Positions 1-9,382 are shown, counted from the stretch's first letter. The stretch is 64,000 bases of DNA from an uncultured Sphingomonadaceae bacterium (GCA_947497455.1 CANMGU010000002.1:1086506-1150505); one strand, 5' to 3'. Notes: generated by a model from the sequence alone, not told the origin. Numbers and translations: made by a program.

Positions 1-1531
1 CGCTATTCCCGATACAAGTCGTGCAGCCATAGCCGACCAGATTAAAGCCCAGATAGTTGAGATCCTCGGAAAGCCCCGCCTTGTCGAGATAATCCGTCAC
101 CACCTGCGATCCTGGCGCCAGCGAACTCTTCACCCATGGCTTGCGCTGCAAACCCCGCTCCCGCGCCTTGCGCGCGACCAGACCGGCGGCAATCAGCACG
201 CTGGGGTTGGAGGTGTTGGTGCAAGACGTAATCGCCGCAATGGTGACATCGCCATGGCCGAGATCATGATCCGCGCCATCCACCGCGACCCGCTTGTCGG
301 GATCGCTGCTGTTGAACACATCGGTAATGTCCTTGTTAAAGCTCTCGTCGAGATCCGCCATCGAAACGCGCTGTTGCGGCAGCTTCGGACCGGACAGCGA
401 CGGCACAACACTGGTCATGTCGAGCTCCAGCGTCTTGGTATAAATCGCCTCAACCTCGTCATCATGGCGCCAGAAACCCTGCTCCTTGGAATAGGCTTCA
501 CACAAAGCAATATCCGCTTCGCTGCGACCGGTCAGGCGCAGATAATCCAGCGTCTTGTCATCAATCGGGAAGTAACCGCAAGTCGCGCCATATTCCGGTG
601 CCATATTGGCAATTGTCGCGCGATCCGCGAGCGACAGCGCCGCAACGCCCGGACCATAAAATTCCACAAAGCGCCCGACCACGCCCACTTCGCGCAGCAT
701 CTGCACACAGGTCAGCACCAGATCGGTCGCGGTAATGCCCTCGGCCAGCTCGCCGGTCAGCTTGAACCCGACCACTTCGGGGATCAGCATCGATACCGGC
801 TGGCCGAGCATCGCGGCTTCCGCCTCAATCCCGCCCACGCCCCAGCCGAGCACGCCCAGGCCGTTGATCATCGTCGTATGGCTGTCGGTGCCGACACAGG
901 TATCGGGATAGGCGACCATATCGCCATTCTGATCCTGGGACGACCAGACGGCCTTCGCAATATTTTCCAGATTCACCTGGTGGCAAATACCGGTTCCGGG
1001 AGGCACAACGGAGAAATTGTCAAACGCCTTCGATCCCCATTTCAGAAATTCATAGCGCTCCATATTGCGCTGATATTCCAAGGCGACGTTGTTCTCGAAC
1101 GCTTGCGGCGTGCCAAATTCGTCAACCATGACCGAGTGGTCAATCACCAGATGCACCGGCACCTGCGGGTTGATCTTCTGCGCGTCGCCGCCCAAAGATT
1201 TAATCCCGTCGCGCATCGCCGCGAGATCAACAACCGCCGGAACGCCGGTAAAATCCTGCATCAAAACGCGCGCGGGGCGGTACTGAATTTCAGCGCTGCT
1301 CTTCGCCTCTTTCTGCCAGTCAACCACCGCTTGCGCATCACCCGCCGCCACCGTATGGCCGCCATCTTCAAAGCGCAGCATATTTTCGAGCAGGACTTTC
1401 AGCGTATAGGGCAGGCGCTCTATATCCCCGAGCTTCGCCGCCGCCTTGGCAAGTGAATAATAGGCATAGTTGGTGCCATTAACATTAAGCGTCGCGCGCG
1501 TGCCGAGTGAGTCTTGTCCGGTGGTCGTCAT
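1..1531 (-). CDS. acnA: Aconitate hydratase AcnA (partial, C-terminus beyond window)
   Basis: Isomerises citrate to isocitrate in the TCA cycle, using a cytosolic [4Fe-4S] cluster. The frame reads through the window start without a stop, so about 510 N-terminal residues are present and the swivel domain is missing. The three cluster cysteines fall at about residues 437 (SCTNTSNP), 503 and 506 ([10 protein letters not shown]), the spacing of the AcnA/IRP1 type. The substrate-binding stretches DHS and [21 protein letters not shown] are also readable. The ATG start at 1531 follows an AGGGACGAAAT ribosome-binding sequence. The gene is monocistronic as far as can be seen. A long plus-strand frame over the same DNA is a shadow. 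Confidence 0.96.
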   Translation of the reverse strand, partial: MTTTGQDSLGTRATLNVNGTNYAYYSLAKAAAKLGDIERLPYTLKVLLENMLRFEDGGHTVAAGDAQAVVDWQKEAKSSAEIQYRPARVLMQDFTGVPAVVDLAAMRDGIKSLGGDAQKINPQVPVHLVIDHSVMVDEFGTPQAFENNVALEYQRNMERYEFLKWGSKAFDNFSVVPPGTGICHQVNLENIAKAVWSSQDQNGDMVAYPDTCVGTDSHTTMINGLGVLGWGVGGIEAEAAMLGQPVSMLIPEVVGFKLTGELAEGITATDLVLTCVQMLREVGVVGRFVEFYGPGVAALSLADRATIANMAPEYGATCGYFPIDDKTLDYLRLTGRSEADIALCEAYSKEQGFWRHDDEVEAIYTKTLELDMTSVVPSLSGPKLPQQRVSMADLDESFNKDITDVFNSSDPDKRVAVDGADHDLGHGDVTIAAITSCTNTSNPSVLIAAGLVARKARERGLQRKPWVKSSLAPGSQVVTDYLDKAGLSEDLNYLGFNLVGYGCTTCIGNS

Positions 1532-1863
1532 ATTTCGTCCCTTATTTTAATTTTTACGCCGGGCGAACCTGTCCGCCGTAGCTTCAGCGAAGGCGGAAGG
1601 GGAGCAGGAATTCCAGCGAATGAATCGATGTTCGAGAGCGCTTTAGCCCAAGGGGTGGGTAGGTGCAATGTAGGCAGCACGATTATTGTAGGATTTGAGC
1701 AAGTTCGCATGACATAGTCTCCCGTGCCAGCGTTTCGAACTGGGACAGCCCTATTCCGCGCTTGATAAACCCCCGTACAAGGTTAAGACCCTGTTAGGAT
1801 CTGCAATGGCGGGGCGCCAAAAATGCCCCAATCGTCAGACCATGACCATGAATGGGGTATCAT
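1532..1863. other. Divergent intergenic region acnA / PEP-CTERM gene
   Basis: About 330 bases with no convincing gene. It holds a small dispersed hairpin (1572-1597) and must hold both outward promoters. A short plus-strand frame here translates to VRRSFSEGG-like sequence, which is a readout of the repeat rather than a protein. Confidence 0.6.
1572..1597. repeat. Dispersed hairpin repeat (TCCGCC...GGCGGA)
   Basis: TCCGCC at 1572-1577 pairs with GGCGGA at 1592-1597 around GTAGCTTCAGCGAA. From memory, this sequence and its VRRSFSEGG translation recur in unrelated bacterial intergenic regions, so it is probably a mobile or repetitive palindrome. Confidence 0.5.
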
Positions 1864-2568
1864 ATGAAAAAATTTCTTCTCGGCGCTACGGTATTAGCCG
1901 GTCTTGCTTTTGCGGCTCCAGCCTCTGCTGGCGTCGTTTATTCCAATGACTGGGACGGCTCCATTTCCGGTAACTGTGCGTTCAGCACTCAATGTGCCGC
2001 GGATCTGAGCTTCGGCAATGTCTTTGCAGCGCAATCCTTTACGCTGGCCTCGGCGACCACACTCAACAGCGCGTCATTCACCAATTTGGTCTTTACCGAT
2101 GCGACTGATGCCCAGCCGAGTGCCGCTAACTGGCTGTTCCTGGCCGCTGACGGTACTGGCGGATTACCGGGCACGACGCTGTTCTCGGGTAACAGCAGCA
2201 TTGTCAGCAAGACGATGATCGGCGGTGACGGCGGATTTGACGCCATTCAGGAGTTTTTCAATTTGCCGTCGGTTTCGCTGGCAGCCGGTACATATTATTT
2301 CGGTTTCCAGGCGGTTTCTAACGCTTTTGACGTGTACCTGACCCGCGGCGTGGCTGCCGATGGCGCGGTTGAGTCCTTTGACGGTGGCGTAAACTGGGCG
2401 GACGATTATCGCACCCGTAGTAGCGTAGCGGTGTCCCTATCCGACACAGCTGTCGCAGGCGCGGTTCCGGAACCAGCGACATGGGCCTTCATGATCTTCG
2501 GCTTTGGCGCCATTGGCGGCGCGCTGCGTCGTACCCGCAAAGCCAATGTGAAAGTCAGCTACGCCTAG
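1864..2568 (+). CDS. PEP-CTERM sorting-domain secreted protein
   Basis: Exported protein of about 234 residues. A Sec signal peptide (MKKFLLGATVLAGLAFAAPASA) leads into a beta-rich, Thr/Ser/Asp-rich body. The C-terminus is a sorting signal: VPEPATW, a hydrophobic stretch (AFMIFGFGAIGGA), then RRTRK. Exosortase (EpsH/XrtA type) recognises such tails and the cargo usually ends in the envelope or exopolysaccharide. No exosortase gene is in the window. An ATG at 1852 would add MGYH, but 1864 is preferred because GGGG lies about six bases upstream and the signal peptide then starts cleanly. A terminator follows. The function of the body is unknown. Confidence 0.88.
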   Translation: MKKFLLGATVLAGLAFAAPASAGVVYSNDWDGSISGNCAFSTQCAADLSFGNVFAAQSFTLASATTLNSASFTNLVFTDATDAQPSAANWLFLAADGTGGLPGTTLFSGNSSIVSKTMIGGDGGFDAIQEFFNLPSVSLAAGTYYFGFQAVSNAFDVYLTRGVAADGAVESFDGGVNWADDYRTRSSVAVSLSDTAVAGAVPEPATWAFMIFGFGAIGGALRRTRKANVKVSYA

Positions 2569-2593
2569 CCTTGCTGACAAGCCCATAACCAAG

Positions 2594-2624
2594 AGCCCCG
2601 CCCGAGCAATCCGGCGGGGTTTTC
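2594..2624 (+). terminator. Rho-independent terminator of the PEP-CTERM gene
   Basis: CCCCGCC (2596-2602) and GGCGGGG (2613-2619) form a stem followed directly by TTTTC, 25 bases after the stop codon. Confidence 0.85.
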
Positions 2625-2942
2625 TGTTGAACTGCACATAGCGATGGGGACCGAGGTGGCCACGAACAAACGCGTGACGACGGATAGCAGCAGACACCAT
2701 ATCCCCAGTTCAAAATGCCTACTTCGCGCGACTAACGCTAATCCCGGTATTCGCTATGGGTGCATGGTGAGTCGAAACGAAGTATTTTACAAGTAGTTAC
2801 ATTTCATCAGCGGCTTTTTTCATAGCCAATTTTGAGAAGGTGTAGCAGATTTGAAAGTCGGCTGCTGAGGTGTTAGGACAAACAATTGTTTCAATCCTAT
2901 GTGCACATCAGCTCACTAACATAAACAGAGCGAAGTTCAGTC
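2625..2942. other. AT-rich intergenic region, nothing recognised
   Basis: About 320 bases between the terminator and the 3' end of the NTPase gene. Base composition shifts towards AT here, as in the adjoining gene, which is consistent with the left edge of an acquired segment. No att-like direct repeat or tRNA was seen. Confidence 0.4.
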
Positions 2943-4919
2943 TTAAATCGCCAACGAGAGCTGAGCTTCCACTTTAACCCTGATGCCAACCGCTTTCACT
3001 TTTTCAAATGCCGCGCTATCGACAAAAACACTCGCCAGATACGTGCTTATTTGAATGTCGGTGCCCTCAATTGTTCTGTTAATATCGATTGATCTTAACA
3101 TCGCGGGATCGGCTATCCCAGATTGTAAGCTCACCATTATATGCTCACGGTCACCGAACTTGTCGCTTAAATAGTATAAAACATTTTTGCTTAAGATTTC
3201 TGTTCTGTCCGCCGCATTTAGCGCTCGAACTAGTGAAATAAACTCTGCAAAAGATGGGAAACGAAATTCTGGATTGTTATTTTCAGTCCGTTGCAAATCA
3301 GTCAGTTTTTGAATGCTGTGTAGCTCCACACCGTCGACTATCGAGACATCCGTTCGCGGAACTCGCCATTCTAAATCATATTCGATGTCCATAACTGTTA
3401 TGGTGTCAAAGTCTTTAGAAATCTGAAGGCTGTCTAATCTCCATGATGAACTAATCGATCTCTTAAGGCCCATTGTTGGGCCAGCTGAAGACGACAATGC
3501 ATCAATGTCTTTGTTCGTAATAAAGCCCGGTGCTATGGGAGGATCAGACAACGGCACTAAGCCGGTCGACGATAAATCTGAACGCAATATTGATCTGGCT
3601 TTTTCTACGTCTTCGGGCGCTTGATCTGTATGCCCCCAACTCACAAAAAGCTCTCGCATCAAATCGGTCCATTTGTGCTCGAAGCACTGGTCCTTTCCAT
3701 TAATTGCGGCCTGAACATAAAAGTACTCCATGATCGATCGATGAGAAAACTTAAATTTTCCATCCCCATCGCGATTTAAAAGTGACCGTCCTGTGAGCTC
3801 CTTCCAATAACCGCTCACTTCGTGATGCTCCGCTGCTATATTTTGAAGCTCGTCAATCGTAACCCTGTCGCCCTGACCCGATAACTGCTTTCGGTAAATA
3901 AACACCGATAAGGCCATCGAAATATTGAATAAGATTTCTTTCGGAATCCAAGATTTCTCTCTCTCTAACCACTTGTCCACCATGTATCTGTATAATTCGA
4001 ATAACTCATTGATTATATTTTTTTCTTTGACCAAATCAGGTAAAAGTTCAAGAAGCATAGGCCTTACCGTCAATTCTGGAACACGCTTGACCAACTCAAT
4101 AGCTTTCCTTCTGTTCGAAATATTCAATAAATTATATATAGGAAAATGAATCGAAATATACTTGCTGACTTGATTTTCGTTGAATGGCATCAAATACATA
4201 TGGTATATTTTGAAATTTCTATCTTCACCGGCTTTTCTCGGTGTAAAAATAGCGACACCGGTATCAATCGGTATTTGATCTTTGTGTTCGAAGAACTGCG
4301 ATCTACAAGTTATTATGACAACTTTAAAATTGAGTGAGCTAACCAATATTTCGGTCATTCTTGAATTGAAATCTTCTAATACTTTAGGGTCTTCATCCAA
4401 AGCATCCAAAATAAGAACTGTCTTGTTAGGATTTGGGATCAAATGCAGTCGTGCGACATCATCGCTGTTGGACAAATTTACCAGAGCTATAAAACTATCA
4501 ACCTTTTTCCGATAGTGATGGTAGTAATTCAGGCAGAAAGAAGTTTTTCCCATCCCTGAATCCGCCAATATCATTAGATGTTTTCGCCGTCCGTCATTCT
4601 CGACATATCGATCTACAACGTCAAATAACTGTTCACGAATGTCGGCCGTGTAACGGAGATCTGATTCGTACGAAGGATCGGTAGGAGAACAATCAGGCTG
4701 TATGTAGTTGCGAACTGCGGACTTTAAGACTCTATTCGAAAAAGGACCTTCGAACGGATAATTCTGCAACGCCTGTTCAATCTTCCTTGCTTTCAAACTG
4801 CCTTTCAATGCGCCAAAATAATAAACAATTCGCCCGACTACTAGAAGTAAACCAAGTAGTCCTGTAGCTAATGCTAAAATTAAAATTACATCATTGATAT
4901 ATGGAATGTTTACTAGCAT
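2943..4919 (-). CDS. Membrane-anchored NACHT-like P-loop NTPase
   Basis: A 658-residue protein of unknown role. One N-terminal membrane segment (about residues 10-35) is followed by a STAND/NACHT-like ATPase core. The core has a Walker A motif (LADSGMGKTS, about 118-127), a Walker B motif with an acidic run (TVLILDALDED, about 173-183) and a VIITCRSQFF strand that fits the NACHT sensor motif. A helical middle part follows, then an unassigned C-terminal region of about 200 residues. The start ATG has a GGGGGG stretch about eight bases upstream. The gene is clearly more AT-rich than its neighbours and stands alone, suggesting horizontal acquisition. NACHT proteins include anti-phage sensors, but no effector domain is recognisable, so a defence role is inference only. 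Confidence 0.7.
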   Translation of the reverse strand: MLVNIPYINDVILILALATGLLGLLLVVGRIVYYFGALKGSLKARKIEQALQNYPFEGPFSNRVLKSAVRNYIQPDCSPTDPSYESDLRYTADIREQLFDVVDRYVENDGRRKHLMILADSGMGKTSFCLNYYHHYRKKVDSFIALVNLSNSDDVARLHLIPNPNKTVLILDALDEDPKVLEDFNSRMTEILVSSLNFKVVIITCRSQFFEHKDQIPIDTGVAIFTPRKAGEDRNFKIYHMYLMPFNENQVSKYISIHFPIYNLLNISNRRKAIELVKRVPELTVRPMLLELLPDLVKEKNIINELFELYRYMVDKWLEREKSWIPKEILFNISMALSVFIYRKQLSGQGDRVTIDELQNIAAEHHEVSGYWKELTGRSLLNRDGDGKFKFSHRSIMEYFYVQAAINGKDQCFEHKWTDLMRELFVSWGHTDQAPEDVEKARSILRSDLSSTGLVPLSDPPIAPGFITNKDIDALSSSAGPTMGLKRSISSSWRLDSLQISKDFDTITVMDIEYDLEWRVPRTDVSIVDGVELHSIQKLTDLQRTENNNPEFRFPSFAEFISLVRALNAADRTEILSKNVLYYLSDKFGDREHIMVSLQSGIADPAMLRSIDINRTIEGTDIQISTYLASVFVDSAAFEKVKAVGIRVKVEAQLSLAI

Positions 4920-5067
4920 CGATTTCGCCCCCCAAGTAATTCTAACTATGACATCAATTATAACCTTAGTTCAACAACTCATTTTACCCCTTTCCTACAA
5001 CGCCTTGTCTTTGATACACCGGCCCGAATCGAAAGAACAAACCAGGAACGAAAGGGTCACTCCTCCC

Positions 5068-5925
5068 ATGGCAAATGATCCGTCTGATGACAGGTCCCAT
5101 CCCTCCCATCTTCCCATCCCCGCGGCGGAGGAGCCGCCGCCGGAGCGCCCCTATCGGGTCCGCCATGATGGCTGGACGGCGGAGCGGCAGAATATTTTTA
5201 TTGAATCGCTGGCCAAGACGCGCTGCGTGCGGGATGCCAGCCGCATGGCGGGGATCAGCTGGAACAGCGCCTATCGCCATCGCAAGCGCAGCCCGGCCTT
5301 TGCCGAACGCTGGGCCCTCGCGCTGCGCCGGTCAGAGACGACCATTGGCGAAGTCACGTGGAGCCGCGCGGTCGAGGGCGTGGAGGAGGATGTCTGGTAT
5401 CATGGCAAGGTCGTGGGTCAGCGCACCAAATATGCCAATGACCTGCTGCGCCTGCTCTATCAGCATGACACCAACGGCGCGGGCCGCGACGCGCAGGGCC
5501 GCTTTGCGCCGGCTGATGTGGGGGCTGATGAGGGGGGTGATGCGGGGCCTGAAATAGGAGAGGGGAGCGCGCCAGTGGCGGGTGGAACGCTGGTACCCGA
5601 ATGGCTCGCTTTGCCCGCGCCGGAGCCGGGACAGCCGCCCTTTACGCTCGATCAGAAGCTCCAGAAAATCAACGAACGGATGAACGCCATGGGCAATCGC
5701 AATATCAACCTGCGCACCCATCAGGGGATGACCGATGAAGTGGTCGCGGCGGTCCAGCGCTTTGTCGCCGACGGGCGAGTGATGCTGCCGGCCCAGATGA
5801 AATGGCTGGCCCCGGAGCGGTTCGAAGTGGCCAAGGCCGAATTTCTCGCCGCCCATCCCGGCGGGGTCGCCAAGGATGCCGACGGTGCGGGGCTGGAGGA
5901 GATTGGGGTGTCAGATACCGACTAG
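5068..5925 (+). CDS. HTH protein resembling phage terminase small subunit
   Basis: Hypothetical protein of about 285 residues. After a Pro-rich start comes a probable helix-turn-helix (about residues 35-80: VRDASRMAGISWNSAYRHRK, then SPAFAERW). This pattern is familiar from sphingomonad proteins loosely annotated as terminase-small-subunit-like. The C-terminal half is acidic and low in complexity. The frame is open back to 4894, but ATG 5068 is chosen because codon use changes there, an AAAGGG motif lies upstream, and the upstream part overlaps the divergent promoter region. No other phage genes are nearby, so it is probably a domesticated or regulatory DNA-binding protein. Its 3' end overlaps the convergent kinase gene by four bases. 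Confidence 0.65.
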   Translation: MANDPSDDRSHPSHLPIPAAEEPPPERPYRVRHDGWTAERQNIFIESLAKTRCVRDASRMAGISWNSAYRHRKRSPAFAERWALALRRSETTIGEVTWSRAVEGVEEDVWYHGKVVGQRTKYANDLLRLLYQHDTNGAGRDAQGRFAPADVGADEGGDAGPEIGEGSAPVAGGTLVPEWLALPAPEPGQPPFTLDQKLQKINERMNAMGNRNINLRTHQGMTDEVVAAVQRFVADGRVMLPAQMKWLAPERFEVAKAEFLAAHPGGVAKDADGAGLEEIGVSDTD

Positions 5926-7373
5926 TTCGCGCTCAGGATCAGTGAGGCGCGCAGGCCGCCTTCTGCGCGGTTTTTCAGCTGCACGTCACCGCCATGATCG
6001 CGCATGATCGCGCGGGCCAGGGTCAGGCCGAGGCCCGATCCGCCAGTGGCGCGGTTGCGCGAAATCTCGGCGCGGGCAAAGGGTTCGAACATCGCCTCAA
6101 TCTGATCCTCGGCCAGGCCCGGGCCCTGATCATCCACATGGATCACCAGCTTATCCCCCCGCTTATCCCCCCGCTTGTCCCCCGACTTGTCCCCGTCTTT
6201 ATCCCCGCTTTTTTCCACAGAAATTGCGGCGCTCTGGCCATAGTTGACCGCATTGCTGATCAGGTTTCTCAGCGCCCGGCGGATCAGCGTCGCGCGGATA
6301 GGGGCGGTGATCCGGCCGCTGCGGGTGAAGGACACGTCGGCGCCCATATCGGTAAATTCGTCCGCCACCGTCTCGATCAGCGCGCTGATATCGGTGGGCT
6401 CTGCCGCTTCCTTTGACCGCCCAAGCCGCGCCAGTGACAAGATGTCATCGAGCGTGCGGTCCATATCATCAATCCCGGCAATCATCCGGTTGCGCTCGTC
6501 CTCGTCCTCGACGCTTTCCACCCGCACCCTGAGCGCCGCCAAGGGCGTGCGCAGGTCATGGCCGATCGCGCCGAGCATGACGTCTTTCTCATCCAGCATC
6601 GCGCCGACCCGGCCGTTCATCTCGTTAAACGCGGCGATCAGCTGACGGGTATCGGGCGGGCCGCTTTCGGCAATTGGTTCCTGCGCGCCGGGGCGGAAAT
6701 CCTCGGCACCCTTGGTCAGCGCCTTGAGCGGGCGGGAGATATGGCGGCCGAGCCAGATGAGCGGGATCAGCAGGATCAGATAGATGACCGCGGTCTGGAA
6801 CAGCAGCGTCCGGACAAGCCGCGGATTGCGGTCGCGAATGGTCGATGCGATATTGAGCCACTGGCCGTCCGCGATCTGGGCTGACATCAGGATATAGCCG
6901 TCAATCGGGCGGGGCTTGTTGCGATAGCCGACAGCGCGCATGGTCTTCCGCCGCTCCCCGCCGCGGCCGATCACGCTATTGGTCATATTGGCGGGCAGCG
7001 TCTCCACCTGAGCGACCTGCACCGCCAGCACGCTAATGCCCATATTTGCAAAGGCCCGCGCGGCCCGCTCTTCCACCGCTGGCAGCCGCCTCTGGCTGGG
7101 GCCAATCGCGCTTTGCACTGTGAGGCTAGGGCGGTTGCGGCGTATCCACCGCTTGCCATCGCGTCGCAGCCGCCGTTCGCGAAAACCGGGTTCGCTCATC
7201 CGTTCGACCTCGCCAGTAATCCGGCCGGCGGCGGCCACCGAGGCCTCGACGATTTTCTGATTTTGCGCGCCGCGATAGAGCAGCACGATATTAATGGCCT
7301 GCGCGATCAACAGGGTCACCGCGACGAGTGCGAGCAGCTGGCCAATCAGGCTTTTGGGTAGCAGGCGCTTCAT
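5922..7373 (-). CDS. Sensor histidine kinase (EnvZ-like)
   Basis: Inner-membrane sensor kinase of about 483 residues, partner of the response regulator upstream. Two membrane segments (about 8-30 and 200-222) bracket a periplasmic domain. HAMP follows, then the H box (GAIGHDLRTPLAALR, His near residue 272), N box (NLISNAVNYG), G1 (VDDQGPGL) and G2 (GGSGLGLTLA). The start codon overlaps the regulator stop as ATGA (7370-7373), indicating translational coupling. A longer frame from 7415 would run into the regulator and is rejected. Odd point: between the N and G1 boxes the protein has five tandem GDK-containing tetrapeptides encoded by a 12-bp repeat, an insertion into the ATP-binding domain. 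Confidence 0.92.
   Translation of the reverse strand: MKRLLPKSLIGQLLALVAVTLLIAQAINIVLLYRGAQNQKIVEASVAAAGRITGEVERMSEPGFRERRLRRDGKRWIRRNRPSLTVQSAIGPSQRRLPAVEERAARAFANMGISVLAVQVAQVETLPANMTNSVIGRGGERRKTMRAVGYRNKPRPIDGYILMSAQIADGQWLNIASTIRDRNPRLVRTLLFQTAVIYLILLIPLIWLGRHISRPLKALTKGAEDFRPGAQEPIAESGPPDTRQLIAAFNEMNGRVGAMLDEKDVMLGAIGHDLRTPLAALRVRVESVEDEDERNRMIAGIDDMDRTLDDILSLARLGRSKEAAEPTDISALIETVADEFTDMGADVSFTRSGRITAPIRATLIRRALRNLISNAVNYGQSAAISVEKSGDKDGDKSGDKRGDKRGDKLVIHVDDQGPGLAEDQIEAMFEPFARAEISRNRATGGSGLGLTLARAIMRDHGGDVQLKNRAEGGLRASLILSAN
6150..6215 (-). repeat. 12-bp tandem repeat inside the kinase ATPase domain
   Basis: On the plus strand, units like CTTATCCCCCCG recur about five times. Read on the minus strand they encode GDKD, GDKS, GDKR, GDKR, GDK. 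The unit length is a multiple of three, so copy-number changes stay in frame. Confidence 0.85.
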
Positions 7374-8092
7374 AGCGTCTGGACGTCCCCGGCCAGCACA
7401 TAGCCGCCGCCCCATACGGTTTTGACAATTGCGGGATTTTTCGGATCCGCCTCGATCTTGCGGCGCAATCGGCTGATCTGGTTATCAACCGCGCGGTCAA
7501 AAGCATGCGCCTCGCGGCCCTGCGTGATATCGAGCAGCTGATCACGGTTGAGCACCTGACCCGCCCGCGAAAGCAAGGCAAGAAGCATCTGATATTCGCC
7601 GCTCGACAGCGGCACCATGACGCCTTCACTATCGATCAGGCTCCGCTGGTCGGTCTTGAGCGTCCATCCAGAAAACTGGTAAATCGCACCGCTGCCAGGC
7701 TTCACGCCATTGCCATTACCATTGCTGGTGCGCCGCAATACGACCTTGATCCGGGCGACCAGTTCGCGCGGGCTAAACGGCTTGGTTACATAGTCATCCG
7801 CGCCCAGTTCCAGACCGACAATACGTTCCAGTTCCTCGCCTTTCGCGCTGATGAAAATCACCGGTATCTCGGTCTTTTCCCGCACGTGCCGGCAGAAGCT
7901 CAAGCCGTCTTCGCCGGGCATCATGATATCGAGCAATATGATGTCAAACTGAAACGCGTTCATCACCGAACGCGCCTGGCTGGCATCGCTGGCTTGCTGA
8001 ACACGAAAGCCCTGCTTGGTCAGATAATCGGCCAATGGCTCCCGCAGGGAAGCCTCGTCATCAACCAATAGAATATGCGTTTGTCCCGCCAT
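7370..8092 (-). CDS. OmpR/PhoB-family response regulator
   Basis: Two-component transcription factor of about 240 residues. The receiver domain starts HILLVDDEASLREPL, with the phospho-acceptor Asp in IILLDIMMPGEDGL and the conserved Lys in DDYVTKPF. The C-terminal winged helix has the LSSGEYQMLLALL and SRLRRKIEADP segments typical of OmpR-type effector domains. It is the first gene of a two-gene operon with the kinase (ATGA overlap). A GTG at 8101 is possible, but ATG 8092 has an AGGTGA ribosome-binding site at good spacing. Targets are unknown. The architecture most resembles OmpR-EnvZ. Confidence 0.94.
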   Translation of the reverse strand: MAGQTHILLVDDEASLREPLADYLTKQGFRVQQASDASQARSVMNAFQFDIILLDIMMPGEDGLSFCRHVREKTEIPVIFISAKGEELERIVGLELGADDYVTKPFSPRELVARIKVVLRRTSNGNGNGVKPGSGAIYQFSGWTLKTDQRSLIDSEGVMVPLSSGEYQMLLALLSRAGQVLNRDQLLDITQGREAHAFDRAVDNQISRLRRKIEADPKNPAIVKTVWGGGYVLAGDVQTL

Positions 8093-8114
8093 CTGCTTCA
8101 CCTAACACAGGAAT

Positions 8115-8172
8115 AGAAAAAAGGAACGGATCACCGGCGCTGTTACGGGAGGGTATTGCCGGTGACCCGTTC
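8115..8172 (-). terminator. Rho-independent terminator of the EF-hand gene
   Basis: A 15-bp stem with one mismatch (8124-8138 with 8158-8172) reads on the minus strand as a hairpin followed by TTCCTTTTTTC. It lies just past the EF-hand stop codon and before the regulator start. Confidence 0.85.
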
Positions 8173-8194
8173 ACATAAAAGAGTGGTCCAGGGA

Positions 8195-8812
8195 TTAACC
8201 GCCTCTTTTATTCCGTGCGCCGCGGCGGGCTTCACGCGCCGCCTGCCGTTCCTCCGCGGTCACGACACCATCGCCATTGGCATCTGCTTTTTCAAAGCGC
8301 GCTATCGCTGCAGCCTGAAACTCCGCTTTGCTGATCATCTGATCGCCATTGGTGTCGGCGCGTTTCATCATGGCACCGCGTTTGCCTTTACCGCCGCGCT
8401 TGCCCATGCCTTTACCGCCACGCTTACCGCGCATGCTCTGCATTTCTTCCTGGCTCAGCGTACCGTTGCCATCAGCATCGGCGCGCGCAAAACGTTCGGC
8501 TTTACGGGTCGCGCGATAGGCTTCCATTTCGGCTTGCGAGACACCGCCGTCACCATTGCTGTCCATTTCGGTAAAGCGCTGTGCCCGTTTTGCTTCCCGG
8601 TCAGCCTTGGAAATTTGCCCGTCCTGGTTAACGTCCATTTTGGTCCAGCGCTGTTCCAGCGCGGCGGTCATTTCGGCACGGGTGATCTGATTGTCATTAT
8701 TGGCATCAGCCCGCATCCAGCCTTTTCCGCCACCACCGCCGGGGGCCGCAACGGCGACACCGCCTGCAATCAACAGGGCAGCCGCACTCGAAATCAAGAT
8801 TGTCTTTTTCAT
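8195..8812 (-). CDS. Secreted six-EF-hand calcium-binding protein
   Basis: Exported protein of about 205 residues. A signal peptide (MKKTILISSAAALLIAGGVAVAA) precedes a Gly-rich linker and six EF-hand loops: DANNDNQITRAE, DVNQDGQISKAD, DSNGDGGVSQAE, DADGNGTLSQEE, DTNGDQMISKAE and DANGDGVVTAEE. All keep acidic or Asn ligands at positions 1, 3 and 5 and end in an acidic residue. A basic Gly/Lys/Arg stretch (RGKRGGKGMGKRGGKGKRG) separates loops 4 and 5. ATG 8812 is preferred to 8821 because AAGG abuts the latter. It probably buffers or senses Ca2+ in the periplasm. No partner is evident. Confidence 0.9.
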   Translation of the reverse strand: MKKTILISSAAALLIAGGVAVAAPGGGGGKGWMRADANNDNQITRAEMTAALEQRWTKMDVNQDGQISKADREAKRAQRFTEMDSNGDGGVSQAEMEAYRATRKAERFARADADGNGTLSQEEMQSMRGKRGGKGMGKRGGKGKRGAMMKRADTNGDQMISKAEFQAAAIARFEKADANGDGVVTAEERQAAREARRGARNKRGG

Positions 8813-9005
8813 AATATTCATCCTTGTCCATTCATTCAGGGAGGCGGTCATTCGTAGCCGCCATGAATATATTTCTAAGGGGGATATGTCCCTGAAGTTT
8901 GTCAGAACAGGATAAAATTGTCGCAAATTGTATCACCGGCAGCAAACCGTTCATTTTGTTGAAAGTTTGCGGAATAGCCGGAACAGAGAACAGTGTGTTA
9001 TCGCG

Positions 9006-9035
9006 GCGTCCGGTAAATCCCGAAAGCGGACGCTA
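9006..9035. repeat. Dispersed GTCCG...GCGGAC palindromic repeat, copy 1
   Basis: GCGTCC at the left end pairs with GGACGC at the right end around GGTAAATCCCGAAAGC. It is intergenic. Confidence 0.8.
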
Positions 9036-9073
9036 GAAATTGAGTCTAGCTCCAATCTATGGAACGGATTTGG

Positions 9074-9382
9074 TTAGTCGAATATTTCAGTTTCGGCTTG
9101 TTCGATAGTAGAAAAATACTTCGCATCTAGAGCAACATAAATAACACATATCAACAATACCAACCACCGAGCCGGGCCGCCAATTCCCAAAGCTGGAGCG
9201 ATCAATAATGCAATCGTGAGGGCTATCACTATGGGAACAAAGCGCGGCCTTTGCTTCTTGATACTCAAACCACATTTTCTACATTTCTCTGCCGTCTTGT
9301 GACCTTTAAAGGCGGCAGAAAGGAACGATATTGGATGCGCGCAATTCGGGCATTTTCCTTTGGCAGTAATCTGATTGTTCAT
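9074..9382 (-). CDS. Small zinc-ribbon membrane protein
   Basis: A 102-residue hypothetical protein. The N-terminus carries two Cys pairs (CPNCAHP and CRKCGLS, about residues 11-37), the pattern of a zinc ribbon. Two hydrophobic segments follow (IVIALTIALLIAPALGIG and WLVLLICVIYVAL). It probably sits in the inner membrane with the ribbon in the cytosol. It is flanked on both sides by copies of the dispersed repeat. Function unknown. The protein at 10457-10744 has the reverse arrangement, membrane segments first and Cys pairs last. Confidence 0.65.
   Translation of the reverse strand: MNNQITAKGKCPNCAHPISFLSAAFKGHKTAEKCRKCGLSIKKQRPRFVPIVIALTIALLIAPALGIGGPARWLVLLICVIYVALDAKYFSTIEQAETEIFD

Noticed and set aside
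254..1456. 400-codon plus-strand open frame
   Set aside because: Antisense shadow of aconitase; the minus strand carries all aconitase motifs.
5068..5925. Prophage remnant
   Set aside because: Only one terminase-small-subunit-like gene; no other phage genes, integrase or att-like repeats nearby.
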